A DNA stretch of 12,058 bases from an uncultured Flavobacterium sp. (lineage in GTDB: Bacteria; Bacteroidota; Bacteroidia; Flavobacteriales; Flavobacteriaceae). This document shows positions 7,511 to 12,058 of the stretch, one piece after another; positions within the stretch are counted from its first letter, which is position 1; the number at the start of each line of letters is the position of its first letter. Where the stretch lies: assembly GCA_945957245.1 (NCBI GenBank), contig CAMFLD010000038.1, positions 1 through 12,058 of the forward strand. The letters run 5' to 3'. The notes beneath the pieces are model-generated. The model saw only the letters and a list, made by a program, of their open reading frames with translations, was not told the DNA's origin and did not search any database. The translations under genes were made by a program, and so were the position numbers.

Positions 7511-9917
7511 GAAAATGAAAACTACCTATTTTTTTGCTATGTTAATCCTTTTTGGTTTTAACTTCGATGCAAATGCCCAGTCAAGTACTAATAGTTTCCA
7601 GGGAGATAATACTTTCCAGGGAGAAAATACTGGAGCAAATAACACGGGAAATTTTAACACAGGGCTTGGTAAAAGTACACTAATGCAGAATAGCGGTGAC
7701 AGTAATATTGGTATCGGTATTGGTGTTTTAATGTACTCTTCGGGTGGATTTAATTGTGCTCTGGGTAACGGGGCATTGAGTGCAAATCAATCGGGAACAT
7801 TAAATTCTTCATTTGGAACAAGAAGTTTATTATACAATACAAACGGCTCAAGAAATGTGGCATTTGGACACAGGGCACTTGAAGCCAATATTAATGGAAG
7901 CAATAACACAGCTTTAGGTTATGCTTCTTTATTATCAAATAACGGAGATAATAATGTTTCAATAGGATCTTATTCACCAAGAAATTTAGCATCAGGTGAT
8001 GGCAATATATTCCTTGGAACCGAAACAGCAATAAACCTTATAAACGGTAGCTATAATGTATTTATAGGAAACAGGGTTTCAGTAGACAGAAATGCCTCTA
8101 CTGCTTACGTTGCAGGGAATGATACCAATAAATCAGTTATTATTGCTGATGGAACAGGAGCACAAAGGATTTTTATCAGTAAAAATGGCAGCACAGGTAT
8201 TGGTCTTGGGAATAATATTATCCCAACAAATAAATTAGATGTAAGAGGTGCTGTTGCTATAGGAAAATCTTTTATGTCAGACGGGATTATACCCGGTACT
8301 ATAGCTCCGGCAAATGGATTGATTGTTGAAGGAAAAGTAGGTTTTGGAACAGCAACTCCCAACAATAAACTTGAAATTACTCATGGAGTTGACGGAAACT
8401 CTGGTCTGCGTTTTACAAACCTAACCAGCAATAGCAATATAGCCCTTCAGCCGGGAAACAAATTTTTAAGCGTAAATGCTACAGGTGATGTTGTATTGCA
8501 AAAAGTGGCAAATGCAATTGAAACTAATTACCTGACTTCAAACGGAAATTTAATGACCAGCAATGTAAATGGGATTGCAGCTACAGCCGGCATCGTCAAT
8601 TCAATATCCAACGCTATCAATGCCAATAATCAGTTAGTTACAACTGTAAACGGTGTTGCCAGCAGTCCGGTAACTTTGCCAATTCCATCGATACAGCCTC
8701 AGACACTTTCTCAATCAGGAAATACAATAACACTTTCCAATGGCGGAGGTTCATTTACATTACCAACATTTACAGATACCAATACTGATAACCAGTCATT
8801 AGATTTGACAGGAAATGTTTTGTCTATTTCAAATGGAAACAGCGTAACGCTGCCTACTCAGTCACTTTCTCAATCAGGAAATACAATAACACTTTCTAAT
8901 GGAGGAGGCTCATTTACATTACCAACATTTACAGATACCGATAGCCAGTCATTAGCTTTAGCAGGAAATGTTTTGTCTATTTCAAATGGAAACAGTGTAA
9001 CACTTCCAACTCAGTCACTTTCGCAATCAGGTAATACAGTAACATTATCAAATGGAGGAGGTTCATTTACATTACCTACATTTACGGATACTGATGCTCA
9101 ATCGTTAGCGATTTCCGGGAATGTTTTAACTATTTCAAATGGGAATAGCGTAACACTTCCGACTTATACCCAAACACTAACGCAAACTGGGAATGTAGTA
9201 TCGCTTTCTAACGGAGGTGGTTCGTTTACACTGCCTACTTTTACTCAAGTGCCACAAACACTTACACAATCAGGAAATACAATAACGCTATCCAATGGGG
9301 GAGGTTCATTTAATTTACCTACAACCAGTGTAGTAGCGGGTAATAATGTTACAGTTTCCGGAAATGGTTCTGTAGCTAATCCTTATCTCGTAAGTGCCAA
9401 TGATAAAAGTATTTATGAAAATAACGGTACAATCAATCAGGCAACAACCATTAATAATAACAGGATTGTTTATATGAATAACAGCAATATCTGGTTTAAT
9501 GGCAGTAGCAGCGAATCTAATGGAAAAATTTATATCGGATCAACAGCTACTTATCCAACCACAACCGGTAATTATAAGTTGTTTGTAGAAGGAGGAATCC
9601 TTACAGAAAAGGTAAAAGTAGCTTTGAGAAATACAAATAATTGGGCGGATTATGTTTTTGAAAAAGACTACGACCTCATGCCTTTGAAAAATGTTGAAAA
9701 TTTCATCAAGGAAAATAAACATTTGCCCGGAATCGAATCTGCTGATGAATTGGCAAAAGGAGGATTGGATGTTGCCGAAATGCAGGCTAAACACATGGCT
9801 AAAATTGAGGAATTAACCCTTTATATTATTGAACAAAATAAAGCCATTGAGAAAAATAACAAAGAAATTGAAGAATTAAAAAAATTAGTTCAGGCATTAA
9901 CTGCAAATCAGGATTGA
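7509..9917 (+). CDS. Exported fibre-like repeat protein (YadA-head-like repeats, A/B shaft, C-terminal coiled coil)
   Basis: Predicted exported fibrous protein of 802 residues, probably oligomeric. A signal peptide with a likely cleavage after Ala23 (A-N-A then Q) is present; no lipobox Cys follows. Residues 48-187 hold nine repeats of N-x-x-h-G spaced 16-17 residues, like the head repeats of trimeric adhesins. Residues 188-395 are a linker with modules of the type seen in Bacteroidota tail-fibre-like proteins (N-K-L-D-V-R-G at 241-247, G-F-G-T-A-T-P-N at 278-285). Residues 398-606 form the A/B repeat shaft. The C-terminus (about 686-775) carries the phylum-common module with W712, Y-V-F (715-717) and N-K-H-L-P-G-I (736-742), then a coiled coil to about 797. 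It lacks a T9SS tail. Start codons at 7509 and 7515 are both possible; 7509 is the more upstream. Only one base separates it from the next gene. A surface adhesin or fibre is the inferred role; a domesticated tail-fibre-like protein is the alternative. Confidence 0.88.
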   Translation: MKMKTTYFFAMLILFGFNFDANAQSSTNSFQGDNTFQGENTGANNTGNFNTGLGKSTLMQNSGDSNIGIGIGVLMYSSGGFNCALGNGALSANQSGTLNSSFGTRSLLYNTNGSRNVAFGHRALEANINGSNNTALGYASLLSNNGDNNVSIGSYSPRNLASGDGNIFLGTETAINLINGSYNVFIGNRVSVDRNASTAYVAGNDTNKSVIIADGTGAQRIFISKNGSTGIGLGNNIIPTNKLDVRGAVAIGKSFMSDGIIPGTIAPANGLIVEGKVGFGTATPNNKLEITHGVDGNSGLRFTNLTSNSNIALQPGNKFLSVNATGDVVLQKVANAIETNYLTSNGNLMTSNVNGIAATAGIVNSISNAINANNQLVTTVNGVASSPVTLPIPSIQPQTLSQSGNTITLSNGGGSFTLPTFTDTNTDNQSLDLTGNVLSISNGNSVTLPTQSLSQSGNTITLSNGGGSFTLPTFTDTDSQSLALAGNVLSISNGNSVTLPTQSLSQSGNTVTLSNGGGSFTLPTFTDTDAQSLAISGNVLTISNGNSVTLPTYTQTLTQTGNVVSLSNGGGSFTLPTFTQVPQTLTQSGNTITLSNGGGSFNLPTTSVVAGNNVTVSGNGSVANPYLVSANDKSIYENNGTINQATTINNNRIVYMNNSNIWFNGSSSESNGKIYIGSTATYPTTTGNYKLFVEGGILTEKVKVALRNTNNWADYVFEKDYDLMPLKNVENFIKENKHLPGIESADELAKGGLDVAEMQAKHMAKIEELTLYIIEQNKAIEKNNKEIEELKKLVQALTANQD
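7650..8069 (+). repeat. Nine YadA-head-like N-x-x-h-G repeats, 16-17 residues each
   Basis: The motif begins at residues 48, 64, 80, 97, 114, 131, 147, 164 and 181 of the host protein (for example NFNTGLG, SRNVAFG, SNNTALG, SYNVFIG). Intervals are 16, 16, 17, 17, 17, 16, 17 and 17. Between motifs, A-L/L-L and N-x-x-G positions recur. Repeats of this kind build left-handed beta-rolls in trimeric adhesin heads; the fold is inferred here. DNA identity between units is low, so the array is old. Confidence 0.8.
8700..9326 (+). repeat. Alternating A/B tandem repeat shaft, order ABABABAA
   Basis: A units read Q-T/S-L-S/T-Q-S-G-N-T-I-T-L-S-N-G-G-G-S-F-T-L-P and B units Q-S-L-x-h-x-G-N-V-L-S-I-S-N-G-N-S-V-T-L-P-T. 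The A units start at residues 398, 451, 502, 555 and 583; B units start at 429, 480 and 531. A and B are themselves divergent copies of one ancestral unit of about 22 residues plus a variable linker. Some DNA copies are nearly identical: the 77 bases from 8704 and those from 8863 differ at about three positions. This indicates recent duplication or gene conversion, and a copy number that may vary between strains. Confidence 0.9.
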
Positions 9918-9918
9918 T

Positions 9919-11889
9919 ATGAAAAGAATAGTCAAAACACTTATCGTTTGTGCTATTTGTTTTCATTCAAACATTATTTCAGCACAAATGGATGAATACC
10001 TGAGTTCTGAAAACAGTAGAATTGTTCAAGCCAATACTATTGAAACAGAAATCCAAAAATTCGTATCCGACAATCTTAATAGCTATGAATTGTCGCAAGA
10101 TATTACGGATGAAGTTATCCAACATTTACGTAGTGAGGAGGAATTTACAGAGGAGCAATTAAGAAGAGCAATACTTAATACAAAGATAGTAGAACTCAGA
10201 AAGTTGTTTTTCATCCAAAATCCGGATAAAAAGGAAAGCTACGTTGCAAGACCACTGCCTGTTGAAATTCAGCAGCAATGCGTTAATGGAGATTTTGAAA
10301 GTGGTACGGCAGGATATACTTTTTGGTCAGATCCGCACCCTCAGCCAGCTTCAGGAGCAGCTTTTTTTCTCTCCTGTGCTACACCAACATCATTAACAGG
10401 AACCAATGCAGTAACACCAGTGGTTAATAATATGAATGCTACTGTGACCCTGATTGATTCTTCAAGTCCGGGCTATGTACAGTATGATCCAACTTTGGCA
10501 GGTCTGGGATACAATGTACCTACGCTGATGCCTTCAGCCGGAGGAAGAAAATGTATTAAATTAAATAATGAGCAAGGACTCGGTTCTTCCGATCAAACAA
10601 CAGTTTCCCGATATTTCCCTAATATCAACCAGCCAACGATTGATTTTAATTTTTCTTTGGTAATGGATAATAAACCAGCTCATGGACAACCTATACAACC
10701 TTTTTTCAGAGTACGTGTTCTGGATAGAAACAATCGTGTGGTAGATGAAATTTGTATTATTGCTAATCCGGATAACTGTTTGTTCAATGTAATTTATGTT
10801 AGTGACAGAAGAAGAGTACTGTATACCAATTGGATTTGTGCCCGACTTAATGTGGGTGAAATTCTTAACCAACCGGGAACAATTGAGTTTACAGTAAGTG
10901 ATTGTCAGCCTTCAGCACATTTTGGCACCGTTTACATTGATAATATCTGCGGCAGTGTTTGTGCAACGCCCCAATTAGGAGCTCTAAATACCGATCCAAC
11001 AAATATCAACTGCCCTGATTTGGTAGGCAATACGCCAATACAGGTTTGTGGTACATACAGCCCTCCTGTTAATGCAACATTGAGTTCAATGACGTTAGCC
11101 ATTACACAAAACGGAACTACAATAGGAACTGTCAATGCACCTACACAGTTAACCCCTTCAACGTTCTGTTTTACAGTTTTACCGAGTCAATTTGGAGCCA
11201 ATCCAACAGGTGATTTTGAATTCCAGATCGATGCCAATTTCAACGTCAATTGCCCGGCTGGAGCTTTTATTTATACTATTTCAGATGACTCAGCCAATAT
11301 TGGTCCCGATGTAACATTTGTAGATTGCTGTCAGGCGACATTAACACTGGTTTCTCCGGCAGATGATGTCAATAATCTGGCTTCAACACTCCAAAAGAAA
11401 AAGGAACGATCCGATTGGATTAAGGCAGCTAATATTGTATCGGTTGGTGATAATGCGCTCTTAAATGGAGTAGTTTATCATGCTGAAAACTTTGTTGAAC
11501 TGAGTCCTGGTTTTGAAGCCGAGTTTGGCTCCCAATTTGCAGCCTATCCGGAAGGATGTACAGCCAATTATACTTATAAAGCCACAACACAGAATGTGGC
11601 AGTAAGTCAGCCTGTTCCAATGGAAGAAACGGTTAATTTGGTTAAAGTTTCAAGAGACTTTACCATAGTGCCTAACCCATCCAGCAGTATGATAGAGATA
11701 GCGATGAAAGAATCTTTATTCAGCAATGTAAACATTACTACGATAGATGGAAAAATTGTTTACGAAAGACAATTTGATAAGACAGACAAAACTCAGGTTG
11801 ACATAAGTCGCTATGCGAATGGGATCTACATTGTTAACATAACTTCAGATGATGGAAAAATGTTGACTAAAAAATTAATTAAAAATTAA
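9919..11889 (+). CDS. Exported multidomain protein with GCX-type module and T9SS type A sorting domain
   Basis: Predicted T9SS cargo at the cell surface, cotranscribed with the fibre gene (stop and start one base apart; AGGA at 9910-9913, five bases before the ATG, is a possible ribosome site inside the upstream gene). The signal peptide covers about 1-22 (I-I-S-A then Q). Residues 27-100 are helical and charged. Residues 121-346 begin with C-V-N-G-D-F-E and resemble a jelly-roll or carbohydrate-binding-like beta domain, with paired Cys at 121, 153, 212, 279, 287, 307, 329, 344 and 348. Residues 350-471 look Ig-like. Residues 500-547 match the module with V-E-L-S-P-G-F-E-A-E-F-G-S-x-F and a closing Cys, common in Bacteroidota surface proteins. 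The T9SS type A domain spans about 581-656, with VPNP at 584-587, GIYIVNI at 635-641 and a basic tail. No catalytic motif is recognisable, so its function is unknown; a binding or anchoring partner for the fibre is an inference. Confidence 0.92.
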   Translation: MKRIVKTLIVCAICFHSNIISAQMDEYLSSENSRIVQANTIETEIQKFVSDNLNSYELSQDITDEVIQHLRSEEEFTEEQLRRAILNTKIVELRKLFFIQNPDKKESYVARPLPVEIQQQCVNGDFESGTAGYTFWSDPHPQPASGAAFFLSCATPTSLTGTNAVTPVVNNMNATVTLIDSSSPGYVQYDPTLAGLGYNVPTLMPSAGGRKCIKLNNEQGLGSSDQTTVSRYFPNINQPTIDFNFSLVMDNKPAHGQPIQPFFRVRVLDRNNRVVDEICIIANPDNCLFNVIYVSDRRRVLYTNWICARLNVGEILNQPGTIEFTVSDCQPSAHFGTVYIDNICGSVCATPQLGALNTDPTNINCPDLVGNTPIQVCGTYSPPVNATLSSMTLAITQNGTTIGTVNAPTQLTPSTFCFTVLPSQFGANPTGDFEFQIDANFNVNCPAGAFIYTISDDSANIGPDVTFVDCCQATLTLVSPADDVNNLASTLQKKKERSDWIKAANIVSVGDNALLNGVVYHAENFVELSPGFEAEFGSQFAAYPEGCTANYTYKATTQNVAVSQPVPMEETVNLVKVSRDFTIVPNPSSSMIEIAMKESLFSNVNITTIDGKIVYERQFDKTDKTQVDISRYANGIYIVNITSDDGKMLTKKLIKN

Positions 11890-11919
11890 ATCGTTAAACA
11901 ATTAGTTTGAAATAAAAGG

Positions 11920-11947
11920 AAGCTTCCCAATTTTGGGAAGCTTTTTT
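11920..11947 (+). terminator. Symmetrical intrinsic terminator closing the fibre operon
   Basis: AAGCTTCCC (11920-11928) pairs with GGGAAGCTT (11935-11943) around a six-base loop, followed by six T (11942-11947). It begins 31 bp after the stop codon. On the minus strand the same hairpin is followed by CCTTTTATTT, so it could also terminate a converging gene. Confidence 0.9.
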
Positions 11948-12058
11948 ATTTGTTTAAAATTGACTGAATCAATTGAACTGAAAAAAATATATGGCTGATT
12001 GTTTAAAAAATGCAACCTAAATTCTGCCATAGCTTCTTATCACAGCAATGTACAATAT
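11948..12058. other. Window end: no confident gene, possible 3' end of a convergent gene
   Basis: Two minus-strand frames are open from the window edge: one stops at 12017-12019 (13 codons) and one at 12003-12005 (17 codons). A plus-strand frame starts at the ATG at 12010 and runs off the edge (16 codons). None is long enough to judge. The possibly bidirectional terminator just upstream favours a convergent gene, but only weakly. Confidence 0.2.

Noticed and set aside
8105..8365. Minus-strand open frame opposite the fibre gene
   Set aside because: It is a shadow of the plus-strand coding bias. The same applies to 9540-9794, 10561-10872, 10932-11135 and 11429-11620.
8700..9326. CRISPR-like repeat pattern
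   Set aside because: The repeats are in frame inside a coding region, encode a conserved peptide unit, and have no short unique spacers of uniform length.
7509..9917. Prophage tail-fibre gene as evidence of an integrated phage
   Set aside because: The protein has a Sec signal peptide and is followed by a T9SS cargo gene, with no phage structural, lysis or integrase genes nearby.
12010..12058. Start of a plus-strand gene at the ATG at 12010
   Set aside because: Only 16 codons are visible, with no family resemblance or supporting promoter; an alternative ATG at 11992 runs only nine codons.

Overview
The window looks like chromosomal DNA of a member of the Bacteroidota, most likely a Flavobacterium-type Flavobacteriaceae. 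The reasons are the AT-rich composition, A-rich leaders with almost no Shine-Dalgarno sequences, perfect TAnnTTTG-type -7 boxes, a LytS/LytTR two-component pair, and two large exported proteins ending in type IX secretion system (T9SS) type A sorting domains. All six genes lie on the + strand. Each transcription unit ends in a clear intrinsic terminator.

Layout. (1) 1-2643: a sensor histidine kinase with TPR repeats, cut at its 5' end by the window edge, followed 55 bp later by a LytTR response regulator. (2) 2757-5738: a 993-residue exported protein with two beta-rich repeats, an EF-hand-like loop, a leucine-rich array with an exact 21-residue period, DUF11/DUF7619-like beta modules and a T9SS signal. 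It starts 113 bp after the regulator with no terminator between them, and a strong terminator follows at 5758-5794. (3) 5939-7222: citrate synthase (gltA), a housekeeping gene with its own promoter-like region and terminator. (4) 7509-11889: a two-gene unit with one base between the genes. The first encodes an 802-residue fibre-like protein with YadA-head-like repeats, an alternating A/B repeat shaft and a C-terminal coiled coil. The second encodes a 656-residue T9SS cargo protein. A symmetrical terminator at 11920-11947 closes the unit.

How the genes may work together. The kinase and regulator should form one signalling pair. The adjacent leucine-rich surface protein may be in the same transcript or may be a target, but the sequence does not prove this. 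The fibre protein and the T9SS protein are almost certainly cotranscribed and are plausible partners at the cell surface. The fibre has neither a T9SS tail nor a lipobox, so its route past the outer membrane is an open question. This unit is the best candidate here for an undescribed surface system, although its modules are of types common in this phylum. No tRNA, rRNA, CRISPR array, IS element or phage integration signal was seen.
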